NCBI RefSeq assembly: GCF_014764715.1
Contig: NZ_JACXXE010000005.1
Location: forward strand, 62,001 to 126,000
Length of the DNA: 64,000 nucleotides
Source: Bacillus crepusculi
GTDB lineage: Bacteria; Bacillota; Bacilli; Bacillales; Bacillaceae
Direction: 5' to 3'
This document shows, piece after piece, positions 17,374 to 26,065 of the stretch. Numbering within the stretch: position 1 is the first letter of the stretch; the number at the start of each line of letters is the position of its first letter. The notes beneath the pieces were generated by a model. The model worked only from the letters and a program-made list of their open reading frames with translations, had not been told where the DNA came from and made no database searches. Made by a program: the position numbers and the translations under genes.

Positions 17374-18015
17374 TTGAGAATGCGACATAAACCATGGGCT
17401 GATGATTACTTAGCTGAAAATGCTCATATTGCTTTAGCAAGTCCCGAGCAATATAAAGGGAAATGGCATGAGCTGTTTGGAAATGATCATCCAATCCATA
17501 TCGAAGTTGGGACAGGAAAAGGGAGCTTTATTGCTGGAATGGGCAAGCTTCATCCTGGCATCAACTATATTGGAATTGAATTGTTTAAAAGTGTCATTGT
17601 GACAGCAGTAGATAAAATCAAAGAAACAGATGTTGAAAATGTAAAGCTGTTAAACATCAACGCTGAGACGCTGACAGATGTGTTTGCGGAAAATGAGATT
17701 GACCGGGTGTATTTGAATTTCTCCGATCCGTGGCCAAAAGCACGGCACGAAAAGCGCAGATTGACGTTTAAAGCCTTTTTAGAGCGCTATGAACATATTC
17801 TCCGTCCAGGCGGTGAATTACATTTCAAAACAGATAACCGCGGGTTATTTGAATATTCCTTAAAGAGCTTTTCTGCTTACGGTCTTCTTTTAACGTATGT
17901 AAGCCTTGATTTACATGAGGATGGTCTAGAAGGAAATGTGATGACAGAATATGAAGAGAAATTCTCATCTATGGGACAGCCCATTTATCGATCAGAAGTG
18001 AAATTCCCAGAGTAA
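17374..18015 (+). CDS. trmB: tRNA (guanine-N7)-methyltransferase TrmB
   Basis: A 213-residue SAM-dependent methyltransferase that puts m7G at position 46 of tRNAs. It starts [13 protein letters not shown] as in B. subtilis TrmB (YtmQ). The SAM site is [10 protein letters not shown] (about residues 43-52) and the catalytic/tRNA-binding motif is [18 protein letters not shown] conserved C-terminal [14 protein letters not shown] is present. The start codon is TTG at 17374 with GAGGTG seven bases upstream. It is followed by a strong terminator. Confidence 0.95.
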   Translation: MRMRHKPWADDYLAENAHIALASPEQYKGKWHELFGNDHPIHIEVGTGKGSFIAGMGKLHPGINYIGIELFKSVIVTAVDKIKETDVENVKLLNINAETLTDVFAENEIDRVYLNFSDPWPKARHEKRRLTFKAFLERYEHILRPGGELHFKTDNRGLFEYSLKSFSAYGLLLTYVSLDLHEDGLEGNVMTEYEEKFSSMGQPIYRSEVKFPE

Positions 18016-18021
18016 CAAGAG

Positions 18022-18064
18022 AAAAAAGCTGGCTGCAACGGATGATTGCAGTCAGCTTTTTTTT
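18022..18064 (+). terminator. terminator of trmB
   Basis: AAAAAGCTGGCTGCAA pairs with TTGCAGTCAGCTTTTT, one mismatch, 7-base loop, followed by a T-run. Confidence 0.9.
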
Positions 18065-18132
18065 CATGAAAAGATTGGTGCATGCGAATTTCGGCTGTAT
18101 TTGCTACGATAGAAAAAGGAGGGATGACAGCA

Positions 18133-18981
18133 ATGGAGACAATGAAAATAGGTGAAATGGAACTGTTCTGGTTAAACGGGGGAGATACTCACATGGACGG
18201 CGGTGCGATGTTTGGTGTGGTGCCAAAGCCATTATGGTCAAAAAAATACCCGGTAAACGATCGCAATCAAATTGAATTACGGTGTGATCCAATTCTTATC
18301 CGGTGGAATGGTCTTCATCTGTTAGTGGATTCCGGCATCGGATCTGGGAAGCTGACAGATAAACAAAAACGCAATTATGGCGTGACAGAAGAGACCAAAA
18401 TAGAAGAATCTCTAGCGGCCCTTGGCCTGCGCCCATCAGACATTGATTACGTATTGATGACTCACTTGCACTTCGATCATGCCAGCGGATTAACAAAACA
18501 CGAGGGCGATCAGCTTGTGTCTGTTTTTCAGCAGGCAAAAATCATAACATCCAAAATCGAATGGGATGAGATGAGAGAGCCGAACATTCGCTCAAGAAAT
18601 ACATATTGGAAAGAAAATTGGGAGCCGATAGCTGATCAAGTGGTCACTTTTGACAAAAGCATCGAAGTGACAGAGGGAATTCACCTTCATCACACAGGCG
18701 GTCATAGCAATGGGCATAGCATTTTAACGCTCACAAGTCAGGGCGAAACAGCGGTTCATTTAGCTGATATTATGCCAACACACGCCCATAAAAACCCACT
18801 TTGGGTGCTGGCGTATGATGATTATCCGATGACTTCGATTCCCGCCAAGCAAAAGTGGCAGGCATTTGCAGAAGAAAACAATGCGTGGTACTTGTTTTAT
18901 CATGATGCCATTTACCGCGCTGTAAAGTGGGATGAAGACGGGCAAATGACACATGAAGTCAAAAGAGAAACAGGAAGATAA
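18133..18981 (+). CDS. ytnP: metallo-beta-lactamase-fold lactonase YtnP
   Basis: A 282-residue hydrolase closely like B. subtilis YtnP. The dinuclear zinc motif is [12 protein letters not shown] (HxHxDH, residues 111-116), with later ligands in [11 protein letters not shown] and ADIMPTHAH. YtnP has been described as a quorum-quenching lactonase that also interferes with streptomycete signalling. The ATG at 18133 is used because AAGGAGGG (18116-18123) is correctly spaced from it, while the upstream ATG at 18124 directly abuts that site. No signal peptide is seen. Confidence 0.88.
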   Translation: METMKIGEMELFWLNGGDTHMDGGAMFGVVPKPLWSKKYPVNDRNQIELRCDPILIRWNGLHLLVDSGIGSGKLTDKQKRNYGVTEETKIEESLAALGLRPSDIDYVLMTHLHFDHASGLTKHEGDQLVSVFQQAKIITSKIEWDEMREPNIRSRNTYWKENWEPIADQVVTFDKSIEVTEGIHLHHTGGHSNGHSILTLTSQGETAVHLADIMPTHAHKNPLWVLAYDDYPMTSIPAKQKWQAFAEENNAWYLFYHDAIYRAVKWDEDGQMTHEVKRETGR

Positions 18982-19054
18982 GAGATCATCTGTATGTTTT
19001 TTCTCCTTTCACACAAAATAACGACAAAATGAACTTGTGAAAGGAAGAGTGCAG

Positions 19055-20752
19055 GTGAACCAATTTTATCGTGTACATGGTGATGTTATTGAGACGACAT
19101 TAAGAGGAATGGAAGTCATGTCGGTTCCTTATTTAAACAAAGGGGTGGCATTTACAAAGGAAGAGCGGGAAGAGCTTGGTTTAAAGGGATTTCTCCCGCC
19201 TAAGGTTTTAACGTTAGAGGACCAGGCAAAGCGTGCGTATGAGCAGTTCCAAGCGCAGCCAGATGAGCTTGGGAAAAATGTGTATTTAACAGCGCTTCAT
19301 GACAGAAACGAAGTGCTGTTTTATAAATTACTAAATGAGCACCTGGCGGAAATGCTTCCGATTGTCTACACGCCGACCGTAGGAACGGCGATTCAGCGTT
19401 ATAGTCATGAGTATCGAAAGCCAAGAGGGCTTTATTTATCCATTGATGACCTAGAAGGCATGGAAGAGATTTTCGCCGCTTATGGTGTTGATGAATCGAT
19501 TGATTTAATTGTTGCAACTGATGCAGAAGGCATTTTAGGCATTGGAGACTGGGGTGTTGGCGGGATTGCCATTTCAGTTGGGAAACTCGCTGTTTATACA
19601 GCAGCAGCAGGTATTGATCCAAGCCGCGTGCTGGCAGTGGTGCTTGATGCTGGGACGAACCAAGAGAGCCTTTTAAATGATCCGCTTTATGTGGGGAATC
19701 AGCACTCTCGCGTTCGAGGTGAGCGCTATGATCAGTTCATTGATCAATATGTAGAGCTTGCCCGCGCAACTTTTCCAAATGCACTTCTCCACTGGGAAGA
19801 TTTTGGTACAAAGAATGCACGTGCCATTTTGGAAAAATATAAGGACCGCATTTGTACATTTAACGATGATATTCAAGGGACAGGGGCGGTTTCACTTGCG
19901 GCGGTTCTTGCATGTGCGAAAGCATCGAAGGTTCCGCTGAAAGATCACCGAATTGTTATCTTTGGAGCCGGTACAGCAGGTATTGGCATAGCTGAGCAAA
20001 TTCGTGATGCCATCGTGCGAGATGGTGTTAAAGAAGAGGAATCTTATGATCATTTCTGGTGTATTGATAAAACGGGATTGCTCACAGATGATTCACCAGA
20101 CATTCAGCCATTCCAAAAGCCGTATGCAAGACGTTCTGATGAAGTAAAGGATTATGCGCGTAATGGTCCAAAGCATTCCATTGATTTGTTAGAGGTCGTC
20201 AAGCAGGCGAAACCAACCATTTTAATTGGCACCTCGACAGTAGGAGGGGCATTTACGGAGGAAATTGTGAAAGAAATGGCGTCACACGTCGAGCGCCCAG
20301 CGATTTTACCGATGTCGAATCCGACACCTCTTTCAGAAGCAAAGCCGGATGACCTTATCGAGTGGACGGAAGGACGCGCTCTTGTGACAACAGGAAGTCC
20401 ATTTGATCCTGTCGAATACAACGGTGTGACATATGAGATTGGACAGGCGAATAATGCGCTCGTTTTTCCAGGGCTAGGTCTTGGAACCATTGTGTGTAAA
20501 GCCCGTCTGATGACAGACAGCATGTTTGTTGCAAGTGCTGAAGCCATTGCGAGCATGGTCAATGTTGGAAAACCGGGTGCTGCGATGCTGCCAAGTGTGG
20601 ATCAGCTTCGAACCGTTTCAGCGACAGTGGCTGTCCGTGTGGCACAAGCAGCGATTGACGAAGGGATTGCTGAAGAAACGCCTGATGATCTCATTCAGGC
20701 TGTACAGGACGCCATGTGGCATCCTGTGTACAAAAAAATCAAAGCCATATAA
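19055..20752 (+). CDS. malS: NAD-dependent malic enzyme MalS
   Basis: A 565-residue malic enzyme converting malate to pyruvate and CO2. Recognisable are the substrate loop [23 protein letters not shown] cut short here, the divalent-metal motif [18 protein letters not shown], and the NAD fold [16 protein letters not shown]. Length and N-terminus ([17 protein letters not shown]) match B. subtilis MalS, one of four paralogues. The GTG at 19055 is preferred, since AAAGGAAGAG lies upstream of it and overlaps the first alternative GTG. It is monocistronic with a strong terminator. Confidence 0.9.
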   Translation: MNQFYRVHGDVIETTLRGMEVMSVPYLNKGVAFTKEEREELGLKGFLPPKVLTLEDQAKRAYEQFQAQPDELGKNVYLTALHDRNEVLFYKLLNEHLAEMLPIVYTPTVGTAIQRYSHEYRKPRGLYLSIDDLEGMEEIFAAYGVDESIDLIVATDAEGILGIGDWGVGGIAISVGKLAVYTAAAGIDPSRVLAVVLDAGTNQESLLNDPLYVGNQHSRVRGERYDQFIDQYVELARATFPNALLHWEDFGTKNARAILEKYKDRICTFNDDIQGTGAVSLAAVLACAKASKVPLKDHRIVIFGAGTAGIGIAEQIRDAIVRDGVKEEESYDHFWCIDKTGLLTDDSPDIQPFQKPYARRSDEVKDYARNGPKHSIDLLEVVKQAKPTILIGTSTVGGAFTEEIVKEMASHVERPAILPMSNPTPLSEAKPDDLIEWTEGRALVTTGSPFDPVEYNGVTYEIGQANNALVFPGLGLGTIVCKARLMTDSMFVASAEAIASMVNVGKPGAAMLPSVDQLRTVSATVAVRVAQAAIDEGIAEETPDDLIQAVQDAMWHPVYKKIKAI

Positions 20753-20755
20753 AAA

Positions 20756-20797
20756 AAGAAAGCTTCGCAAGGACACGTCTTTGCGAAGCTTTCTTGA
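20756..20797. terminator. bidirectional terminator between malS and ytzB
   Basis: AAAGAAAGCTTCGCAA pairs with TTGCGAAGCTTTCTT, a long, near-perfect stem with A-run and T-rich flanks, serving both convergent genes. Confidence 0.9.
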
Positions 20798-21112
20798 TCA
20801 AGCAACAGAATCAATGACATCAACGATCATGCCTGTTTTGGCATCAATCATCACTTCATACTGTTCAAGCTCACCAAAGGCAGAGCGAGTAATGCCAGAT
20901 TTGTACACATCAATCGTTTCACCATTTACGGTATACGGCTCTGGTACAGTATAAATCCAAGAACCATCAATCGGACCGCGCTGTTTAAAAGCAGATTTCA
21001 CAATTTTTAACGCTTTTTCAGACGAGATATACGTAGGGAAAAATACTTTCTTTGCAATCATTGCAGCGGCTACGCCAATACTCGCACCAATTAGAACATG
21101 TTTTAACTTCAA
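20798..21112 (-). CDS. ytzB: membrane-anchored PepSY-domain protein YtzB
   Basis: A 104-residue protein with one N-terminal hydrophobic segment (HVLIGASIGVAAAMIAKKVFF, cut at residue 21) and a PepSY-like domain (SEKALKIVKSAF ... ELEQYEVMIDAKTGMIVDV). It should be anchored with the domain outside the cell. PepSY domains are thought to inhibit proteases or bind peptides; this one is uncharacterised. The start is TTG at 21112, seven bases after GGAGGTG. Position matches ytzB between malS and ytoP in B. subtilis. Confidence 0.78.
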   Translation of the reverse strand: MKLKHVLIGASIGVAAAMIAKKVFFPTYISSEKALKIVKSAFKQRGPIDGSWIYTVPEPYTVNGETIDVYKSGITRSAFGELEQYEVMIDAKTGMIVDVIDSVA

Positions 21113-21311
21113 CGAGCTGCACCTCCGTATTGCTGTTTTTTCCATTATACAAAACTTGTCCATTGATGTTAAGGAATCCGAATACTTGAAAGCATATTCA
21201 AAATTTCAGGAGAGATACTTGGAAAACCGAAAGAATTCTTATAGTATAAAGTGAGTGTTATTTTTATAGGAATTTATATGGTGATTACATAGAAACGAGG
21301 GAAACTGTAGA

Positions 21312-22385
21312 ATGAACGAAGAAACATTGTCGCTTTTTCGAAATTTAACAGAATTACAGGGAACTCCAGGTAATGAGCACCATGTGCGTGCTTTTATGAA
21401 GAAAGAACTTGAGAAATATTCTGATGAACTCATTCAGGATCGTCTCGGCGGAGTGTTTGGCGTGCGCAAGGGTCCGGATAAGGCACCTAAGATTATGGTG
21501 GCAGGTCATATGGATGAAGTGGGCTTCATGGTCTCATCGATTACGAAAAACGGGATGATTCGTTTTCAAACACTTGGCGGCTGGTGGAGTCAAGTGATGC
21601 TGGCGCAGCGTGTGGACGTTCATACCGATCATGGGCCAATTCCGGGTGTCGTCTCTAGTACACCACCTCACCTTCTCACGCCAGAACAAAAAAGCAAACC
21701 TGTAAAGCCGGCAGATATGCTGATTGATATTGGTGCAGACAGCGAAGAAGAGGCAAAAGAGCTTGGCGTTCGCCCAGGGCAGCAAATTGTCCCTGCAACG
21801 GTCTTCACCCCAATGGCGAATCCAAAAAAGATCTTAGCAAAGGCTTGGGATAACCGCTATGGCTGCGGACTTGCCATTGAATTATTAAAAGAATTAAAAG
21901 ACGAGTCTCTTTCATGTCAGCTGTATTCAGGTGCAACAGTTCAGGAAGAAGTAGGGCTTAGAGGGGCAGAGGTAGCAGCTAATATGATTCAGCCAGATCT
22001 ATTCTTTGCTCTAGATGCGAGTCCTGCAAATGATGTGACGGGTGACAAAACACAATTTGGTCAGCTTGGAAAAGGTGCACTTCTTCGTATTTTTGATCGA
22101 ACGATGATTACGCACCGAGGCATGAGAGACTTTGTGCTCGATACTGCTGAAACAAATCACATCCCATACCAATACTTCGTATCACCGGGTGGTACGGATG
22201 CTGGGCGTGTTCATATTTCGAATCAAGGTGTACCGTCTGCTGTCATTGGAGTTTGCGCTCGCTACATTCATACAAGTCATTCTGTCTTACATGTGGATGA
22301 TTACGCTGCGGCAAAGGAATTAATTGTTCGTCTTGTGAAAAGATGTGATCAAAGTACAGTGGATTCTATTTATCAACAGGTGTAA
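21312..22385 (+). CDS. ytoP: M42-family aminopeptidase YtoP
   Basis: A 357-residue dinuclear-zinc aminopeptidase of the M42 (FrvX/CelM) type. Metal and catalytic motifs: [12 protein letters not shown] (His66, Asp68), [10 protein letters not shown] (bridging Asp), [10 protein letters not shown] (catalytic Glu and ligand Glu) and [11 protein letters not shown], with the last His in YIHTSHSV. These enzymes form large tetrahedral dodecamers that trim peptides in the cytoplasm. The ATG at 21312 has an ACGAGGGA ribosome site. A terminator shared with ytoQ follows. Confidence 0.92.
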   Translation: MNEETLSLFRNLTELQGTPGNEHHVRAFMKKELEKYSDELIQDRLGGVFGVRKGPDKAPKIMVAGHMDEVGFMVSSITKNGMIRFQTLGGWWSQVMLAQRVDVHTDHGPIPGVVSSTPPHLLTPEQKSKPVKPADMLIDIGADSEEEAKELGVRPGQQIVPATVFTPMANPKKILAKAWDNRYGCGLAIELLKELKDESLSCQLYSGATVQEEVGLRGAEVAANMIQPDLFFALDASPANDVTGDKTQFGQLGKGALLRIFDRTMITHRGMRDFVLDTAETNHIPYQYFVSPGGTDAGRVHISNQGVPSAVIGVCARYIHTSHSVLHVDDYAAAKELIVRLVKRCDQSTVDSIYQQV

Positions 22386-22392
22386 AGGTCAT

Positions 22393-22433
22393 AAAAAAGG
22401 CTGCCTCTTCAATCACGGCAGCCTTCTTTCTTA
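22393..22433. terminator. bidirectional terminator between ytoP and ytoQ
   Basis: AAAAAAGGCTGCC pairs with GGCAGCCTTCTTT around a 12-base loop. Confidence 0.8.
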
Positions 22434-22877
22434 TTGCTGTTCAAACACGTAAGATAACGCCTTGATCGCTTGATTCACTGTCTCTACAGTGATATTTGCC
22501 TTGTTTGATAGTTCCTTTAACGGATGGTGCAGCTCTTTTGGACGGATCAAAATAAGAGGTTTTCCTTTTACAATAGCAGCAGATGCATCCATTGCCGTGT
22601 TCCACTGTTTATATTTCTCACCAAAGCGGGCAATGACAACATCTGCCTTGTTTAATAAAATCTCAGTACGAAAATTGTTCAAATCAGAAGCAGCATCGTC
22701 TTTGAAAATGGCATTCGGTTGCTCGCCTAAAATGTCTTCACCTATGTGATCGGAGCGGTCATGATTCTCCATTGGGCCAACAAATGTCACCGGCAGCTTC
22801 AAAGATTGGCTTTTCTCCTTGATTTCATCACGCCACTGGCTATGAATTTCTCCAGCTAAATAGATGGTTAATTGCAT
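22431..22877 (-). CDS. ytoQ: YtoQ family protein
   Basis: A 148-residue cytoplasmic protein beginning QLTIYLAGEIHSQWRDEI, the characteristic opening of the YtoQ family. The pattern YLAGEIH, FVGPMENHDRSD, KADVVIARFGEKYKQWNTAMDAS resembles nucleoside 2-deoxyribosyltransferase-like folds, which is the best structural guess. Function is unknown. The ATG at 22877 follows AAGGAGGAG; the upstream in-frame start at 22898 overlaps that site. It is convergent with ytoP. Confidence 0.85.
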   Translation of the reverse strand: MQLTIYLAGEIHSQWRDEIKEKSQSLKLPVTFVGPMENHDRSDHIGEDILGEQPNAIFKDDAASDLNNFRTEILLNKADVVIARFGEKYKQWNTAMDASAAIVKGKPLILIRPKELHHPLKELSNKANITVETVNQAIKALSYVFEQQ

Positions 22878-23077
22878 AACGTTCTCCTCCTTTTGCACAA
22901 ACTTAGTAAAGGTTTGCCCTGTTTCTTTTCATGTTACACAAGAAGTGCTTGATAAAGCAAAAAAAATATGATTATGATATTCATGGTAGAGACTATTTTT
23001 CATCGTAAGAAGACTACATATAATGGGAAGGACAGGCCTCTTCGTCTTTCCTATGAGAAAGCGGGAAGACGACGTTG
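22878..23077. other. intergenic region between ytoQ and the EIIC-like gene
   Basis: Divergent upstream region. CGTCTTTCC (23043-23051) and GGGAAGACG (23063-23071) can pair in a hairpin that includes the only purine-rich ribosome site of the downstream gene. No clear promoter hexamer pair was identified. Confidence 0.5.
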
Positions 23078-24106
23078 ATGACTTATTTGAAAAGAAAGGG
23101 CATTTCCCTTTCGCCGAAGGTGTATTTCATTGATGCACTCTCTTATATGGCTTTAGGTCTATTTGCTACATTAGTGGTAGGGCTGATCTTAAAAACAGCA
23201 GGCGGCCTGTTATCACTTCCACTTGTGATCAAAATGGGGACGCTCGCCATGGGGCTTATGGGCCCTGCGATTGGCGTAGCGGTTGCATACCGCTTACATG
23301 CATCTCCTTTGATCATTTTTGCAAGTGTAGTCTCAGGCGCTGCCGGAGCAGAGCTTGGGGGACCTGCTGGCAGCTTTGTCGCAGCATTAATTGGTGTGGA
23401 AGTCGGCAAACTTGTCAGTGGTGAGACAAGAATTGATATTATCTTCACGCCGCTTGTCACCATTATCACAGGCTTTTTCACCGCCGCTTTGATCGGACCT
23501 GGGATTGAAGCTATGATGACAGGGCTTGGCAGGCTCATCATGTGGGGGACAGACCAAAGCCCGCTGATCATGGGTATGCTAGTTGCCACCATTGTTGGAC
23601 TTGCCCTCAGCTCACCGATCTCAAGTGCGGCACTTGCACTCATGCTTGATTTAAGCGGGACAGCGGCCGGTGCTGCAACGATCGGCTGCTGTGCGCAGAT
23701 GATCGGCTTTGCCGCTGCAGGCTTTAGAGAAAACCGATTTGGCGGTCTTGCGGCTGTCGGTATTGGGACGTCAAAATTGCAGCTGCCGAATATTGTGAAA
23801 AATCCCCTCATCCTCATTCCACCGACGATTGCGGGCCTGATACTTGCGCCAATTGGTATTATTGGGTTTGGGATGGTCAATAATGCGGCAGGGGCGGGTA
23901 TGGGAACGAGCGGCCTTGTTGGACAGCTCATGACCCTGACAGTCATGGGGTTTCATCCATCCGTATTCCTAGCGATTGCTCTCTTGCATATTGTTGGCCC
24001 GGCACTGATTAGTTTGGTAGTATCAGAATGGATGAGAAAGAAAGGCTATATACAATTCGGAGATTTAACCATACAAACTGGAGGAATGAAACATGAAAAA
24101 AATTGA
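23078..24106 (+). CDS. PTS EIIC-like membrane protein (PF13303 type)
   Basis: A 342-residue, glycine- and alanine-rich polytopic protein with about ten helices, resembling the lone EIIC domains of the PTS_EIIC_2 family (motifs [21 protein letters not shown] cut at 20 residues, [35 protein letters not shown]). No EIIA or EIIB domain or gene is nearby, so phosphoryl-coupled uptake is unproven; such stand-alone proteins may be facilitators or sensors. The end overlaps ytpP by 14 bases, so translation of the two is probably coupled. I do not recall this gene before ytpP in B. subtilis. ATG at 23078 or TTG at 23075. Confidence 0.78.
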   Translation: MTYLKRKGISLSPKVYFIDALSYMALGLFATLVVGLILKTAGGLLSLPLVIKMGTLAMGLMGPAIGVAVAYRLHASPLIIFASVVSGAAGAELGGPAGSFVAALIGVEVGKLVSGETRIDIIFTPLVTIITGFFTAALIGPGIEAMMTGLGRLIMWGTDQSPLIMGMLVATIVGLALSSPISSAALALMLDLSGTAAGAATIGCCAQMIGFAAAGFRENRFGGLAAVGIGTSKLQLPNIVKNPLILIPPTIAGLILAPIGIIGFGMVNNAAGAGMGTSGLVGQLMTLTVMGFHPSVFLAIALLHIVGPALISLVVSEWMRKKGYIQFGDLTIQTGGMKHEKN

Positions 24107-24413
24107 ATCAAACGAAGAATTACAAAAGGTCATTCAACAAGACTTAACGGTATTACTATTTTCAGCTGACTGGTGTCCGGACTGTACATTTATTGAACCA
24201 TTCTTGCCAGAGCTTGAAGCAGACTACCCAGAATTTGAATACTTCTATGTCGATAGAGATCAGTTCATTGACACTTGCGCAGAATGGGAAATTTACGGCA
24301 TTCCAAGCTTTTTAGTCTTTAAAAACGGACAAGAGATTAACCGCTTTGTCAGCAAGGATCGGAAGACAAAGGAAGAGATTGAAGCATTTTTAACAGATTC
24401 TCTTTCTAAATAA
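24093..24413 (+). CDS. ytpP: thioredoxin-like protein YtpP
   Basis: A 106-residue single thioredoxin domain with active site [14 protein letters not shown] (Cys28, Cys31) and the cis-proline segment [12 protein letters not shown]. The WCPDC centre differs from WCGPC of canonical thioredoxin, which suggests a specialised reductant. In low-GC Gram-positives that use bacillithiol it may act in thiol repair, but that is inference. It overlaps the EIIC-like gene and is 19 bases before ytpQ, so one transcript likely covers ytpP-ytpQ-ytpR. Confidence 0.88.
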   Translation: MKKIESNEELQKVIQQDLTVLLFSADWCPDCTFIEPFLPELEADYPEFEYFYVDRDQFIDTCAEWEIYGIPSFLVFKNGQEINRFVSKDRKTKEEIEAFLTDSLSK

Positions 24414-24432
24414 TGAAAGGAGAGTCTAAACC

Positions 24433-25242
24433 ATGGCGAAAATGACATCAAGACAGCTTGCGAACGAACTCAAAAGCCGTCTGACGAATGACAGCTGGTC
24501 ACATCAGTTTGACCGGGAAAAAGACACGCTTCGTATTGAAGATAAACAAACAGGTAAAGGCATCCTACTAGAGCTCCCGCCAATCATTGCAAAGTGGGAA
24601 GTAAAGCCTGATGAAACCCTAGATGAGATTGTCTATTATGTGAAAGAGGCGCTAAGTGCCATGAAAGGTGAAGCGCAGCACATCTCAGGAAAAGAAAAGC
24701 AAATTTATCCGGTTATTCGTTCCACTTCCTTTCCGGAGACATCAAGTGATGGGATTCCGCTCGTGTTTGATGAGCATACAGCTGAAACGAGAATTTACTA
24801 TGCGCTTGACCTTGGAAGCACCTACAGATTAATTGATGAAAAGATGCTTCAAAAGGAAAATTGGACAAAAGAGCGCATCAGAGAAACCGCAAGCTTCAAC
24901 GTCCGTTCACTTGAAACCGTGGTGAAAATGGATGAGGTCGCAGGCAACCGGTTTTATTTCTTCCGTGCGAATGACGGGTATGATGCCAGCAGACTTTTAA
25001 ATGAATCGATTTTACAAGATTATGCGCAAAAAATAGAAGGACAGATGGCCATTTCTGTTCCCCATCAAGATGTATTCATCATTGCAGATGTTCGCAATGA
25101 ATCAGGCTATGATATTTTAGGACAGATGTCGATGAGCTTCTTCGCCAGCGGCACGGTTCCAATTACCGCATTGTCATTTTTATACGACGAGGGCAAGCTT
25201 GAACCGATCTTTATTCTTGCAAAAAGCAGACCAAAACAGTAG
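24433..25242 (+). CDS. ytpQ: DUF1444 protein YtpQ
   Basis: A 269-residue cytoplasmic protein of the UPF0354/DUF1444 family, matching B. subtilis YtpQ in place and size. Typical segments are [11 protein letters not shown] near residue 95 and [17 protein letters not shown] near 120. No catalytic residues are known. The Shine-Dalgarno GAAAGGAGAG precedes the ATG. It lies between the thioredoxin-like ytpP and the tRNA-binding-domain gene ytpR, an arrangement kept across Bacillus that suggests a shared but undefined role. Confidence 0.85.
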   Translation: MAKMTSRQLANELKSRLTNDSWSHQFDREKDTLRIEDKQTGKGILLELPPIIAKWEVKPDETLDEIVYYVKEALSAMKGEAQHISGKEKQIYPVIRSTSFPETSSDGIPLVFDEHTAETRIYYALDLGSTYRLIDEKMLQKENWTKERIRETASFNVRSLETVVKMDEVAGNRFYFFRANDGYDASRLLNESILQDYAQKIEGQMAISVPHQDVFIIADVRNESGYDILGQMSMSFFASGTVPITALSFLYDEGKLEPIFILAKSRPKQ

Positions 25243-25261
25243 TAGAAGGGAATTTTGAAGA

Positions 25262-25867
25262 ATGAACGTTTTTTATAATGCAGAAGGTGTAGGCGACACA
25301 CTCCTTATTTCATTGAAAGATGTGACTAGAGAAGAAGTAGCTCATGAGACGTTTGGAGATGTCGTGAGAATCTACAATCAAGACACAAAAGAAACAACAG
25401 GCTTTAATATCTTCAACGCATCCACTTACATGAAGATTGAAGAAAACGGATCTGTACCGCTTTCTGAAACGCTTGTTCAAGATATCAATGAAATTTTAAA
25501 CCGCAACGGTGTTAGTGAAACGTTGACTGTCGATCTATCACCAAAATTTGTTGTCGGTTATGTAAAGGAAAAGGAAAAGCATCCGAATGCAGATAAATTA
25601 AACATTTGCCAAGTAGATGTTGGCGAAGAAACATTACAAATCGTGTGCGGTGCACCAAACGTCGATCAAGGTCAATATGTCGTTGTTGCTAAGGTCGGTG
25701 CGGTGATGCCGAGCGGTTTGGTCATCAAAGATGCTGAACTAAGAGGGGTACCTTCAAGCGGAATGATTTGTTCAGCAAAAGAATTAGACCTTCCAGATGC
25801 GCCTGCTGAAAAAGGGATTCTTGTTTTAGAAGGAAGCCACCAACCTGGCGAACCCTTTGAAGCTTAA
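25262..25867 (+). CDS. ytpR: YtpR, tRNA-binding-domain protein
   Basis: A 201-residue protein with an N-terminal DUF4479 domain (residues 1-90) and a C-terminal EMAP/tRNA-binding OB fold as found at the N-terminus of Phe[42 protein letters not shown], and [18 protein letters not shown]. It may bind tRNA or other structured RNA. It ends the ytpP-ytpQ-ytpR unit and is followed by a strong palindromic terminator. Confidence 0.9.
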   Translation: MNVFYNAEGVGDTLLISLKDVTREEVAHETFGDVVRIYNQDTKETTGFNIFNASTYMKIEENGSVPLSETLVQDINEILNRNGVSETLTVDLSPKFVVGYVKEKEKHPNADKLNICQVDVGEETLQIVCGAPNVDQGQYVVVAKVGAVMPSGLVIKDAELRGVPSSGMICSAKELDLPDAPAEKGILVLEGSHQPGEPFEA

Positions 25868-25909
25868 CCTCCCATAAACGGGCACCTATGAGCGAAGAAT
25901 GTGTTATAC

Positions 25910-25943
25910 CAAAAGTCACTAAGTACGTACTTAGTGACTTTTT
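25910..25943 (+). terminator. terminator of ytpPQR
   Basis: AAGTCACTAAGTA and TACTTAGTGACTT form a 13-bp perfect stem with a CG centre, followed by a T7 run. Confidence 0.92.
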
Positions 25944-26065
25944 TTCATCTACATACAGTCCGAACAGCAAAAGCGGCACTTTTCTCGCTTTTCTGCATGA
26001 AAAAGCAGTGGTATACTAAAAATCGCCCAAGAAAACGTAAGGGGAGTTAAAGTGAGTGATAAACG

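Noticed and set aside
23143-23946. A 267-codon open frame on the minus strand
   Set aside because: It lies fully inside the EIIC-like gene in the opposite direction, has proline/alanine/isoleucine-rich low-complexity translation and no ribosome site; it mirrors the glycine/alanine-rich helices of the real gene.
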